41,350 nt of DNA. Source: Bacillota bacterium. GTDB lineage: Bacteria > Bacillota > Clostridia > Clostridiales > Clostridiaceae. The DNA lies in the NCBI GenBank assembly GCA_023451395.1, contig JAEXZL010000128.1, positions 1-41,350 of the forward strand, in the 5' to 3' direction. The position numbers were made by a program, and so were the translations under genes. The notes under the pieces are model-generated. The model worked only from the letters and a program-made list of their open reading frames with translations, was not told the DNA's origin and made no database searches. Positions 24,039 to 32,393 of this stretch are shown here, in pieces (positions within the stretch are counted from its first letter, which is position 1; each line of letters opens with the position of its first letter).

Positions 24039-25410
24039 CTAGGCATTCCACCTTATATAGCATAAACTCCTTATAATCAATAACGCCCTTTTTATAAAAA
24101 CTAATTAGATTTGCAAGCATTTGATTTCCATATTTCTCTCTATACCTTCTTCTTATAACGTCAGCCCCGTTATTATTCTCTAAGGAATAAAATTCAGGAA
24201 AATACAAAGCTTCGCTGATTATTATCCTGCCGCTATAGCCTGTGTAATTACAAGCCTTGCAACCAATGGCAGCATAATATCCTGTTTTATCTATTTTCTC
24301 CCTGCACTTAATACATAAGCATTTTATAAGCCTCTGGGATATTGAGCCAATCAATGCATCCTTAACCAGGTAATCTTCTATTCCCATATCTTGAAGTCTT
24401 GTGAGGACAGAAAACACATCATTTGTATGAAGTGTTGAAAGAACCAGGTGCCCAGTAACAGCTGCTCTTATAGCTGTTTTTGCAGTTTCTTCATCTCTTA
24501 TCTCACCGATCATTATAATATCCGGATCCTGTCTTAAAAGGCTTCTTAACCCTAAAGAAAAGGTTAATCCAGCTTTATTATTTATATTTGTTTGATTAAT
24601 ACCCTCTATTAGTATTTCTACTGGATCCTCAACAGTGCTAATATTTATGTCTTCTCTTTTTAACCTATTGATAATGCTATAGAGTGTGGAGCTTTTTCCG
24701 CTTCCAGTGGGACCAGTTACTAAAATAATTCCATGATTATGGCACATCATCTTTAATATCAGCTCTTTCTGATGCTCCTGGAAGGCTAATGCTTCAAAAT
24801 CTATTACCTTCTCCTCAGCATTTAAAAGGCGCATTACCATCTTTTCTCCATGGTAAACTGGTATAGTAGATATTCTCACATTCATATTCCTATTTTTATA
24901 TTCATATTGAAGCTTACCATCCTGAGGTATTCTTTTTTCTGCAATATTCATTCCTCCCAAGGCTTTGAGTCTCTGTATAAGGCCCTTATAATACTTTTCT
25001 TCCAAATAATTAGCTAATACTAGACTTCCATTAATCCTATATCTAATAAGTACTCCATCTTTTTTAGGCTCAATATGTATATCACTAGCATTGCTTTCAA
25101 TAGCATTATTTATCAAAAAATGATAAAGACTTATAGTTGGATGTTCAGAAAGTTTTATATCTGTTCTTCCTTCTAAAAATATGTCATACCCGTAATATAT
25201 TCCTATAACCCTCTCTAATTTTTCTATATTCATCAATGAGAAAATCACTTTTTTACCGAAAATAAATTCAAGTGACTGAATCAGTAAAGTTTCTTCATGA
25301 GATGAACTACAAGCAAACTCAACAACTTCTTCATATTCCTTCATTGGTAAAATCTTATATTTTAAAACATAATCTAATGGAAGCTTAGAAGCTAAATCTC
25401 GTTTTATCAC
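24004..25410 (-). CDS. gspE: GspE/PilB-family assembly ATPase
   Basis: A 468-residue secretion or pilus ATPase. It has a short N-terminal GspE-N part (about 1-85), then SDIHIEPKKDGVLIRYRING, Walker A GPTGSGKSS (233-241), the Asp box and Walker B DPDIIMIGE (295-303), and HTNDVFSVLTRLQDMGI. Two CxxC pairs (366-369, 384-387) form the zinc site typical of assembly rather than retraction ATPases. It is shorter than many PilB proteins because the N-terminal region is reduced. The start is GTG at 25410, right after an in-frame stop, with AAGGAG 11 bases upstream. First gene of a seven-to-nine gene operon. Confidence 0.93.
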   Translation of the reverse strand: MIKRDLASKLPLDYVLKYKILPMKEYEEVVEFACSSSHEETLLIQSLEFIFGKKVIFSLMNIEKLERVIGIYYGYDIFLEGRTDIKLSEHPTISLYHFLINNAIESNASDIHIEPKKDGVLIRYRINGSLVLANYLEEKYYKGLIQRLKALGGMNIAEKRIPQDGKLQYEYKNRNMNVRISTIPVYHGEKMVMRLLNAEEKVIDFEALAFQEHQKELILKMMCHNHGIILVTGPTGSGKSSTLYSIINRLKREDINISTVEDPVEILIEGINQTNINNKAGLTFSLGLRSLLRQDPDIIMIGEIRDEETAKTAIRAAVTGHLVLSTLHTNDVFSVLTRLQDMGIEDYLVKDALIGSISQRLIKCLCIKCREKIDKTGYYAAIGCKACNYTGYSGRIIISEALYFPEFYSLENNNGADVIRRRYREKYGNQMLANLISFYKKGVIDYKEFMLYKVECLDGDDDIHYEGT

Positions 25411-25560
25411 TTAATAATAATCTCCTTAACAGATCTTTCTCTTAATTTATTCACTATTATATTTTTAGACAACTTTTATTCTTTCTAATCACTTTAGTCT
25501 ACTTTTTTCTATATTTTGTTTATTTAGTTAATAATTCCTATCATGAGACAAGTACCTATT

Positions 25561-25642
25561 TACTGCTGTATAGGAGAATAAATATGTTGGTGTACAGGAT
25601 TTTAGTATGTCGGTGTACAGGATTCTAGTATGTCGGTGTATA
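25561..25642 (+). repeat. Tandem 23-base repeats with four TGTAyA cores before rqcH
   Basis: Units 25583-25605 and 25606-25628 are nearly identical (TATGTyGGTGTACAGGATT, then yTAG). A partial third unit starts at 25629, and a degenerate one lies at 25561-25582. Each has a palindromic-type TGTAyA core: 25567-25572, 25591-25596, 25614-25619 and 25637-25642, spaced 24, 23 and 23 bases. The array lies between the divergent gspE and rqcH starts and ends 23 bases before a TATAAT. Confidence 0.7.
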
Positions 25643-25664
25643 CTTATTTTTCAAAGTTTGCTAT

Positions 25665-25670
25665 TATAAT
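25665..25670 (+). promoter_or_regulatory. Likely -10 element of the rqcH promoter
   Basis: A perfect TATAAT 32 bases before the rqcH ATG. No good -35 is seen at 16-18 bases, which would fit an activator-dependent promoter using the repeats just upstream (inference). The opposite side of this 292-base gap (25411-25560) shows no confident gspE promoter. Confidence 0.5.
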
Positions 25671-25702
25671 TAAAGATGATCTAAAGAAAAGGAGATGTTA
25701 TC

Positions 25703-27412
25703 ATGGCTTTAGATGGAGTATTTCTATCCAGCATCCTTAAAGAACTAAATAATGAAATATTAAATAGTAAAATAGATAAAATAAATCAACCGGAAAAAGA
25801 TGAGTTATTAATCACCTTAAGGGGGATAAAAAATAAAAAACTTCTTATATCAGCCAGCTCTACTTATCCAAGAATACATTTTTCTTCTATTAGTAAAACT
25901 AATCCTGCAGTTCCTCCAATGTTTTGTATGGTATTAAGAAAACATCTTATTGGTGGTAGGATTCAAAGAATCTATCAGATTGATAATGATAGAATACTTT
26001 GTTTAGAAGTATCAAACACTGATGAAATGGGCTTTGACTCTATATATACTCTAGTTATTGAAATCATGGGAAGACACAGCAATATAACTTTAGTTCGTGA
26101 AAGAGATAATAAGGTTATGGATTGTATTAAGCACATTACAGCAGATATTAATAGTTATAGAATATTACTTCCAGGGGTTAGCTATAAGTTTCCTCCTAAA
26201 AGTAATAAGCTAGACCCTTTTTGCTATGACAGGGACACAGCTTTAAAAATATATAATTCTCTAGAGAAGATTGATAAAAATTTCTTTTCAAATACCTTTA
26301 CTGGTATAGGAAAAACTCTTTCCTGGGAGCTTTATTTAAGAGCTGAATCTCTCGGCTCTATTACCTTTGAAGCCTTAATAAATGCTTTAGGAACTTATCT
26401 AGAGCCTCTTAAGGACGGCATGTATGACTTTATACTCTACAAAGACAACAAACCAAAGGATTTTTATTTAAGTTCACTGAATATATATAATAATTTTGAG
26501 CAGGAACATTTTGATAATCCCTCAGAGTTATTAGAGATCTATTATTCTCAAAAGGATAAGCAGGATAGAATAAAGAGTAAAAGCCAGGATATTGAAAAGC
26601 TTATAAACACTAACCTTGATAGGTGCTATAAGAAGCAGGTAATACTTCAGGAGGTTTTACATGAGTGCAGCAGCAAGGATGACTTTAGGACCTACGGAGA
26701 ACTCCTTACTGCTAATATATATTCATTGAAGCCTGGAGATAAAAAGGTATCACTATGGAATTATTACAGTGACAATAATGAATATATTGATATTGATCTG
26801 GATCCTAATCTTTCACCCTCAGAGAATATTCAAAGATACTATAAAAAGTATAATAAAATGAAAAAATCTGAAGCTTCAGCACTAGAGCAGCAGATAATCA
26901 ATCAGGAGGAAATAGAATATTTAACCTCGGTACTTAATAACCTTACAAATTCAGAAAGCTATGATGAAATTCAAGATATCAGATCCGAGCTTATTGAGAC
27001 AGGATATATAAGATATAAGAAAAATAATAAGAAAAAGGATAAGCCAACAAAGCCACATCACTATGTTTCTTCTCAAGGTTTTGATATTTATGTAGGCAAG
27101 AATAATATTCAAAATGATTACCTAACTTTAAAATTTGCTAATAAAGCTGATCTTTGGCTACACACAAAAAATATCCCTGGTTCTCACGTAATAATTAAAG
27201 GAAAAGATATACCGGAAGAAACTATATATGAAGCTGCTGCATTAGCTGCATTCTTCAGCAAAGGAAAAAACTCCTCAAAGGTTCCAGTAGATTATACAGA
27301 AATTAAAAATGTTAAAAAGCCTTCAGGGGCTAAACCTGGAATGGTAATATATAGTACCAATAAAACCATATATGTAGATCCTTGTGAAAAAGGAAAAAGG
27401 AAAGAGAATTAA
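25703..27412 (+). CDS. rqcH: Rqc2 homolog RqcH (NFACT protein)
   Basis: A 569-residue NFACT-family protein, formerly called fibronectin-binding protein. RqcH binds stalled 50S subunits with peptidyl-tRNA and adds alanine tails in bacterial ribosome-associated quality control. The N-terminal NFACT-N domain starts MALDGVFLSSILKELNNEI; D96-R97 in IDNDRILC match the conserved Asp-Arg pair needed for tailing in B. subtilis. Helix-hairpin-helix and coiled-coil regions (about 180-430) follow, then NFACT-R (about 455-560) with ADLWLHTKNIPGSHVII. AAAAGGAG precedes the ATG. It is the only plus-strand gene in the window. Confidence 0.96.
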   Translation: MALDGVFLSSILKELNNEILNSKIDKINQPEKDELLITLRGIKNKKLLISASSTYPRIHFSSISKTNPAVPPMFCMVLRKHLIGGRIQRIYQIDNDRILCLEVSNTDEMGFDSIYTLVIEIMGRHSNITLVRERDNKVMDCIKHITADINSYRILLPGVSYKFPPKSNKLDPFCYDRDTALKIYNSLEKIDKNFFSNTFTGIGKTLSWELYLRAESLGSITFEALINALGTYLEPLKDGMYDFILYKDNKPKDFYLSSLNIYNNFEQEHFDNPSELLEIYYSQKDKQDRIKSKSQDIEKLINTNLDRCYKKQVILQEVLHECSSKDDFRTYGELLTANIYSLKPGDKKVSLWNYYSDNNEYIDIDLDPNLSPSENIQRYYKKYNKMKKSEASALEQQIINQEEIEYLTSVLNNLTNSESYDEIQDIRSELIETGYIRYKKNNKKKDKPTKPHHYVSSQGFDIYVGKNNIQNDYLTLKFANKADLWLHTKNIPGSHVIIKGKDIPEETIYEAAALAAFFSKGKNSSKVPVDYTEIKNVKKPSGAKPGMVIYSTNKTIYVDPCEKGKRKEN

Positions 27413-27430
27413 TCTCTTTCCTTTTATATA
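27395..27430. terminator. Bidirectional terminator shared by rqcH and pyrR
   Basis: A 13-base perfect stem (27395-27407 with 27413-27425; AAAAGGAAAGAGA) with a 5-base loop. T-rich runs follow in both directions (CCTTTTATAT on plus; CCTTTTTCC on minus). The two stop codons lie in or at the hairpin. Confidence 0.85.
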
Positions 27431-27960
27431 TCATAAATCTTAACTGAATCCTCATCATCTATATCTTTAAGTTTAACAGATACAAGTTCATTTTTTGAAG
27501 TAGGTATATTCTTTCCTACATAATCTGCCCTTATAGGCAGCTCTTTATGACCCCTATCAATAAGTACTGCTAATTGAATAACCTGAGGTCTTCCATTATC
27601 AATTACTGCATCAATTGCTGCTCTAGCAGTTCTACAGGTATATAGAACATCATCTACAAGAATAACCCTCTTATTTTTTACCTCCACACCTAAATCTTTG
27701 TTTATAAGTTTAGGGCTATCGTATTCAGGGATTAAATCATCTCTGTATAAGGTTATATCTACACTTCCTACAGGGACTTCAGCTCCTTCAAAAATCCTAA
27801 TATTTTCAGCTATCTTTTGAGCTAGAGGATAGCCTCGTCTTTTAATTCCAATCACAACGATATCATCTACACCCTTGTTTTTCTCAATTATTTCATGAGA
27901 TATACGCTTTAGAGATCTATTAATGGCCTCTTGATCCATTAATGTAGCTTTATATTTCAT
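27424..27960 (-). CDS. pyrR: PyrR, pyrimidine operon regulator / uracil phosphoribosyltransferase
   Basis: A 178-residue PRTase-fold protein. The PRPP motif is VILVDDVLYTCRTARAAID; the N-terminal part has SHEIIEKNKG and IVVIGIKRRGYPLAQK. In bacilli PyrR binds anti-antiterminator loops in pyr mRNA in response to UMP and has weak UPRTase activity. No pyr biosynthetic gene is adjacent, so it acts in trans here. It follows the RluA-family gene by 60 bases, as in the Bacillus lspA-ylyB-pyrR order. Ends at the shared terminator. Confidence 0.95.
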   Translation of the reverse strand: MKYKATLMDQEAINRSLKRISHEIIEKNKGVDDIVVIGIKRRGYPLAQKIAENIRIFEGAEVPVGSVDITLYRDDLIPEYDSPKLINKDLGVEVKNKRVILVDDVLYTCRTARAAIDAVIDNGRPQVIQLAVLIDRGHKELPIRADYVGKNIPTSKNELVSVKLKDIDDEDSVKIYDI

Positions 27961-28020
27961 ACCTCGCTCCTATCAGGGTATCCTTAACCCCTTTTTAATA
28001 AAATTTTATCAAAAAAATAC

Positions 28021-28938
28021 CTATACTTCAACAGAACGAAGTTTTTTAATTATTTCTTCAAAATAATTAGGTAATGGGGCAGTAAACTCCATATATGTTT
28101 TATTTTTGGGATGGATAAAACCCAAAAGTCTTGCATGTAAAAGCTGCCCTTGTACTTTATAGCTCTGCTTTTTATATCCATATAGCGGATCACCAACTAA
28201 GGGATGCCCTAAATGTGCCATATGTACTCTGATCTGATGTGTTCTTCCTGTTTCTAACTTGCAGCTTATAAGTGTATAACTTCTATACCTTTCTATTACC
28301 TTATAATGAGTTATAGCATCTTTGCCGCCTTTTACTACAGAATACTTAAGCCTATCCTTAGGATTTCTACCTATAGCTGCATTAATGGTACCTTCATCAT
28401 TCTTTATTTTTCCTTCTACTAAGGCAATATATTCTCTATTCATGGAATGATCCTTAAGCTGCTCAGCTAAAACTCCATGAGAATAATCATTTTTTGCTAT
28501 TACAAGCACCCCTGAAGTATCTTTATCAATTCTATGAACAATTCCCGGTCTCACAACTCCATTAATACCTGAAAGATCCTTACAATGATAAAGAAGTGCA
28601 TTTACCAGAGTATCCTTGCTATTTCCAGGAGCAGGATGAACTACCATACCCTGAGGCTTATTTATTACTGCTACATCACTATCTTCATACAGAATATCAA
28701 GAGGGATATCCTGTGCCTCCACCTGTAGCTTTTGTGGCTTAGGAATAGAAACCTTTATAATATCATCCTTTTTTACTTTATAATTACTCTTTACAGCCTT
28801 TTCATTGACCATTACTCCTTCATTACTTATGAGGTTCTGTATGAAGGATCGTGAGGAATTCTCTAGAGCTTCTGTAAGGAATTTGTCAATTCTATTATCA
28901 ATACTCTTTTCTGAAACATAAAAAACGAACTCTTCCAC
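28021..28938 (-). CDS. RluA-family pseudouridine synthase (RluD/YlyB type)
   Basis: A 305-residue enzyme with an N-terminal S4 domain (about 12-75) and a RluA catalytic domain containing GIVHRIDKDTSGVLVIAKN, whose aspartate in RIDKDT is catalytic. Also present are MNREYIALVEG, ETGRTHQIRVHMAHLGHPLVGDPLYG in pieces. It converts uridines in RNA, probably 23S rRNA, to pseudouridine; the exact site is not known. The start is GTG at 28938, directly after the lspA stop, with GGGTGAAG upstream. Confidence 0.95.
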   Translation of the reverse strand: MEEFVFYVSEKSIDNRIDKFLTEALENSSRSFIQNLISNEGVMVNEKAVKSNYKVKKDDIIKVSIPKPQKLQVEAQDIPLDILYEDSDVAVINKPQGMVVHPAPGNSKDTLVNALLYHCKDLSGINGVVRPGIVHRIDKDTSGVLVIAKNDYSHGVLAEQLKDHSMNREYIALVEGKIKNDEGTINAAIGRNPKDRLKYSVVKGGKDAITHYKVIERYRSYTLISCKLETGRTHQIRVHMAHLGHPLVGDPLYGYKKQSYKVQGQLLHARLLGFIHPKNKTYMEFTAPLPNYFEEIIKKLRSVEV

Positions 28939-29385
28939 CTAATCTTCACCCTTTAATACATATAATATCATGAGCATTGTACCTAATACCACCAGAATAT
29001 CTGCTACATTGAAGGTTGGAAAGTAATAAATATCCTTATAATGAAATTGAAGAAAATCAACTACAAAACCAAAAAACACCCTGTCTATAAGATTTCCAAC
29101 AGCTCCAGGAATTATAAGATATAGACTTCCTCTTAATAGCTTACTCTGTGGTCTATACTTTATAAGGTAGAATATCATAGCAATGATTACTAAGGATACA
29201 ATAGTAATTAAGAAAAATCGTTTATTTTGAAGTATCCCAAAAGCTGCCCCTCTATTCTCTAAATATGCTAGATTAAAAAAGTTTTTAATAACTTCAATAT
29301 CTCCATTAACTGCAAGGAATTTCATTGCCCACTGCTTAGAAAGTATGTCTAAGGCCAGTAAGCAAATAATTATAATAATCCCCAT
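28939..29385 (-). CDS. lspA: Lipoprotein signal peptidase (signal peptidase II)
   Basis: A 148-residue membrane aspartyl protease that removes signal peptides from prolipoproteins. Four hydrophobic segments are visible (about 2-20, 55-75, 82-102, 122-145). Family motifs are LENRGAAFGIL, GAVGNLIDRVFFGFVVDFL with one catalytic aspartate, and FPTFNVADILVVLG with the second. GAGGGGG precedes the ATG at 29385. It lies 20 bases after yteA. Confidence 0.97.
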   Translation of the reverse strand: MGIIIIICLLALDILSKQWAMKFLAVNGDIEVIKNFFNLAYLENRGAAFGILQNKRFFLITIVSLVIIAMIFYLIKYRPQSKLLRGSLYLIIPGAVGNLIDRVFFGFVVDFLQFHYKDIYYFPTFNVADILVVLGTMLMILYVLKGED

Positions 29386-29405
29386 CTTTGTCCCCCTCTT
29401 GTTAT

Positions 29406-30023
29406 TTAATCAGGTAATTGACTTTTATACTGTTCATTACTTATCTTTTCTATAGGCTCTACGTAAAAGTCTTCATTGTGATTGCTATGTTCTTTATTAT
29501 ACCTTAATCTGTCATAGCTTTCTACTTCTTCGTATGTATCCTCAGCATCATATCCTATCTCATCATTAAAGGAATAATCATTATATCCATATGAGAACGG
29601 CTTATTAAGAAGGGTATACTCACCATTTTTCATGTTAGCAGCATCTGCTCTTTCTTGTTTTGATACATCTTCCTGGCAGGATACACAATATATAGAATAT
29701 GGTAGTATATCCAATCTCTCCTTTTTTATTTGATTTTTACAAAGCTGGCATATTCCGTAACTTCCAGTATCAATATATTCCAGGGCTTTCTCCACTTTAT
29801 TTAACAAGGAGACCTCATTAACCTTTAGAGCCATGCCCTTTTGGAGTTCAGTAAGCTCATCTCCCATATCTGAGGGATGATTATCATAATAGGAAAGCTC
29901 ACTTTTAAGTTGGTCTCTTACACCTTCAATGTAATCCTCATCAATATCATTTATCAGCCTTTTTAGTCGTGCCCTTTCCTTTAATAGCTTTTCTTTATAA
30001 AAATTTAATTCTTGATGGTTCAT
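29406..30023 (-). CDS. yteA: TraR/DksA-type zinc finger protein YteA
   Basis: A 205-residue protein of the YteA sporulation family, common in endospore formers. The N-terminal coiled coil (about 1-85) includes LKRLINDIDEDYIEGV and DMGDELTELQKGMALK. A C4 zinc finger follows with CQLC and CVSC separated by about 19 residues (IDTGSYGICQLCK), as in DksA/TraR. The C-terminal 80 residues are acidic and tyrosine-rich. DksA relatives act at the RNA polymerase secondary channel; whether YteA does so is unknown. AAGGAGGGG precedes the ATG. Confidence 0.88.
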   Translation of the reverse strand: MNHQELNFYKEKLLKERARLKRLINDIDEDYIEGVRDQLKSELSYYDNHPSDMGDELTELQKGMALKVNEVSLLNKVEKALEYIDTGSYGICQLCKNQIKKERLDILPYSIYCVSCQEDVSKQERADAANMKNGEYTLLNKPFSYGYNDYSFNDEIGYDAEDTYEEVESYDRLRYNKEHSNHNEDFYVEPIEKISNEQYKSQLPD

Positions 30024-30082
30024 ATTACCCCTCCTTAAATATATATGTATATATTTTTTCTAAGAAGAGATATTTTATTACA

Positions 30083-30859
30083 CTAATAATTTCTTGAAGC
30101 TTTAATTATTTCTGATAAAGTATCAATGGTTATACTTTGGGCTCCATCTGATAAAGCTTTGTCTGGCTCCTTATGGGCCTCAATAATTAGTCCATCGGCA
30201 CCACAGGCCAAAGCTGCCATAGACATAGGGGAAACAAATTCTCTAATGCCTGTACCATGACTTGGGTCTACTATAATTGGAAAATTGGTATTTTGCTTAA
30301 TATAAGGGACTGCATTTAAATCCAGGGTGTTTCTTGTTTCAGTAACAAAACTCCTTATTCCTCTTTCACAAAATATAATTTTTTCATTTCCACCTTGTAT
30401 AATGTATTCTGCAGCATATATCCATTCTTTATATGTAGCATTCATTCCTCTTTTTAATATTATAGGAACCCTTGTTTTACCTATCTCCTTAAGCAGAGAA
30501 TAATTATACATATTTCTGGAACCTATTTGAATTACATCAATATAATCCAGGGCTCTTTCAACGTCTCTAGGGTCTAAAATCTCTGAAGAAACTGGAAGGT
30601 TATACTTCTCTCCTGCCCTCTTTAATATAGCAAGGCCTTCAAATCCAAGGCCCTGAAAGTCAAAGGGGGAAGTTCTTGGTTTAAAGGCTCCTCCTCTAAG
30701 CATATGAACTCCTGCAATTTTAAGTTCTCCAACCATTTCTAGCATTGTCGCCTCTTCTTCCACAGCACAAGGGCCAGAAATTATTACTTTTTTATTTCCA
30801 CCTATTAATATATCTTTTATTTTAATGATTTTAGTTTTATGATCATTACTTTCTTCCAC
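30083..30859 (-). CDS. aroF: 3-deoxy-7-phosphoheptulonate (DAHP) synthase, AroA-beta/KDO8P-like type
   Basis: A 258-residue TIM-barrel enzyme for the first step of aromatic amino acid synthesis (phosphoenolpyruvate plus erythrose 4-phosphate). Motifs are VIISGPCAVEEE, GAFKPRTSPFDFQGLG, IILKRGMNATYKEW and IIVDPSHGTG, all in the barrel. There is no N-terminal ferredoxin-like or C-terminal chorismate mutase domain, so feedback control by fusion domains is absent. KDO8P synthase is a related alternative but the organism type argues against it. The start is GTG at 30859 with AGGTGGGG upstream; a good SigmaA promoter lies at 30947-30975. Confidence 0.93.
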   Translation of the reverse strand: MEESNDHKTKIIKIKDILIGGNKKVIISGPCAVEEEATMLEMVGELKIAGVHMLRGGAFKPRTSPFDFQGLGFEGLAILKRAGEKYNLPVSSEILDPRDVERALDYIDVIQIGSRNMYNYSLLKEIGKTRVPIILKRGMNATYKEWIYAAEYIIQGGNEKIIFCERGIRSFVTETRNTLDLNAVPYIKQNTNFPIIVDPSHGTGIREFVSPMSMAALACGADGLIIEAHKEPDKALSDGAQSITIDTLSEIIKASRNY

Positions 30860-30946
30860 TATAACCCCACCTGTTCTTCTAAAAACTTAATTCTTAAGTT
30901 CTCTAGTTAAAGCATTTTCTCATTTGTTAATTATGATTACTTATAT

Positions 30947-30975
30947 ATCATATGTAAAATAATTAATATTTTCAA
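30947..30975 (-). promoter_or_regulatory. SigmaA promoter for aroF operon
   Basis: The minus strand has TTGAAA (30975-30970), a 17-base spacer and TATGAT (30952-30947), 87 bases before the aroF GTG. The -35 abuts the T-run of the divIVA terminator. No T-box or other leader structure was recognised in the 5' region. Confidence 0.65.
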
Positions 30976-31003
30976 GAAAAAAATCTCACCAATTAGTGAG
31001 ATT
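30973..31003 (-). terminator. Terminator after divIVA
   Basis: An 8-base perfect stem (AATCTCAC, 30982-30989 with 30996-31003), 6-base loop, and TTTTTTTC following on the minus strand. The divIVA stop codon (30993-30995) lies in the loop. Confidence 0.8.
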
Positions 31004-31592
31004 CATTTTTTGCAAAAAAACTTTTTATGTTTTCTAAATCATCATTATGTAATTCTTCTTGAACGGTTGTTATGTCATCTTCTTCTATAGCCTTTTCATT
31101 CATATCATTTACTGAAGCTTTACCTAAATTGTAGTTTTTAATTAAATCTTTTTCTAAATCCTCAAAGGTTTCCAACTGAGCATTCATAAAACTTCTATAT
31201 TTAGCTCTGAATTTAACAAATTCCTGCTTAACCTTATCATATTCATCATTTATAGCTACCACATCATCTTGAGCCTTATCCATTATTTTCTGTGCACTAT
31301 CGTTGGCATTCTTCAATAAAAGCTCTGCTTCCTTTTGAGCACTAAGCTTTGCCTGTTCCGATGCATTTTGAGCTAAAAGTAGAGTGTTTTGAATTGTAGT
31401 TTCAATTTTTGCATAATGGTCGAGTTTCTCATTAAGAGCAGAAATCTTTTCTTTTAGAAGAGAATTTTCCTTAAAAACTGTTTCATACTCTTCACAAATT
31501 TCATCTAAGAACTCGTCTACTTCATCCGGATTATAGCCTCTCATTGCTCTTTTAAATTCTTTATTCTTGATATCCATTGGAGTCAATCTCAT
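30993..31592 (-). CDS. divIVA: Cell-division/polarity protein DivIVA
   Basis: A 199-residue protein that senses membrane curvature at septa and poles. The N-terminal lipid-binding domain reads MRLTPMDIKNKEFKRAMRG and YNPDEVDEFLDEI; a long coiled coil follows (about 30-150) and an acidic tail. I use the ATG at 31592, which matches the family start and has AGAGGTG seven bases upstream; the longer frame opens with GTG inside that ribosome site. Last gene of the ylmE-divIVA operon, as in many Gram-positives. Confidence 0.96.
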   Translation of the reverse strand: MRLTPMDIKNKEFKRAMRGYNPDEVDEFLDEICEEYETVFKENSLLKEKISALNEKLDHYAKIETTIQNTLLLAQNASEQAKLSAQKEAELLLKNANDSAQKIMDKAQDDVVAINDEYDKVKQEFVKFRAKYRSFMNAQLETFEDLEKDLIKNYNLGKASVNDMNEKAIEEDDITTVQEELHNDDLENIKSFFAKNESH

Positions 31593-31604
31593 AAACAACA
31601 CCTC

Positions 31605-32378
31605 TTATATAAATTTTTTTACACTTATGACCTCTCTTCCGCTTTTCGTGTTGCTAACGGTGTCATATATTATGTACTTACCATACCCTCTTATTGTTAT
31701 AGTAGAAGGACTTCTAACCTGCTGGCTTTTTTCCTTTATATCAATATAATTTAACAGTACCTTTCCCTGTTCTATAGCTTTAATAGAATCATTTCTAGAA
31801 AGATTTGCTAAAGCAGCTACTATAACATCTAATCTTCTTGATGTAACAATAATTTTACATTCCTCCATGTGAACCTTAGGAAGCTCATCATTGGGTCTTA
31901 AAGGGACAATATCACAGGGATTTTTACCTATTGTTGTAAGATTACTAATAATATAGCCACTTATATCCTTCATAACTGCTATATATGCCTTATTTTCCTT
32001 TACAACTATGTCACCTAATTTTTCTCGTTCAATGCCCAAGGCTAATATTGAGCCTAAATAATCCTTGTGCTTAAGGAGCTTAAACTTAGATTTATTTGTA
32101 ATTACAATGACTTCTCCTATAATTTCATCTCCAGGATAATAGTTAAAAAGGAAAAGTCTTCTTTCCCCTTCCGGGAAAAAGCCTTCGGTGACATAGGGAA
32201 TATTCTGTCCCTGGCAAAATTCTTCTAAACAGCTCCAATATTTAGGAGTTAGAAAAAACTTCACGGATATGGGCTTATCTGTTCTTATTGCTTGAATATA
32301 TTTTTCATATAAATATGATTTAATATCTTCTTCCCCTTGAAAAGGGAAGATTTTAAAAAAATTATCTTTTGTAATCAT
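31605..32378 (-). CDS. ylmH: S4-domain RNA-binding protein YlmH
   Basis: A 257-residue protein with an N-terminal YlmH domain (about 1-170, including YVTEGFFPEGERRLFLFNYYP in part) and a C-terminal S4 domain (about 180-250; SRRLDVIVAALANLSRNDS). YlmH homologs bind ribosomal particles, and in Bacillus YlmH has been linked to rescue of stalled 50S complexes, an interesting parallel to rqcH in this window. AGGAG precedes the ATG. It lies between ylmG and divIVA. Confidence 0.92.
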   Translation of the reverse strand: MITKDNFFKIFPFQGEEDIKSYLYEKYIQAIRTDKPISVKFFLTPKYWSCLEEFCQGQNIPYVTEGFFPEGERRLFLFNYYPGDEIIGEVIVITNKSKFKLLKHKDYLGSILALGIEREKLGDIVVKENKAYIAVMKDISGYIISNLTTIGKNPCDIVPLRPNDELPKVHMEECKIIVTSRRLDVIVAALANLSRNDSIKAIEQGKVLLNYIDIKEKSQQVRSPSTITIRGYGKYIIYDTVSNTKSGREVISVKKFI

Positions 32379-32393
32379 AATTCTCCTACTGTA

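Noticed and set aside
25561..25642. CRISPR-like short repeats
   Set aside because: The units are directly adjacent with no spacers, only two full copies exist and no cas genes are present.
30860..30946. T-box or other amino-acid leader before aroF
   Set aside because: The leader is under 90 bases, with no T-box core sequence and no terminator/antiterminator pair.
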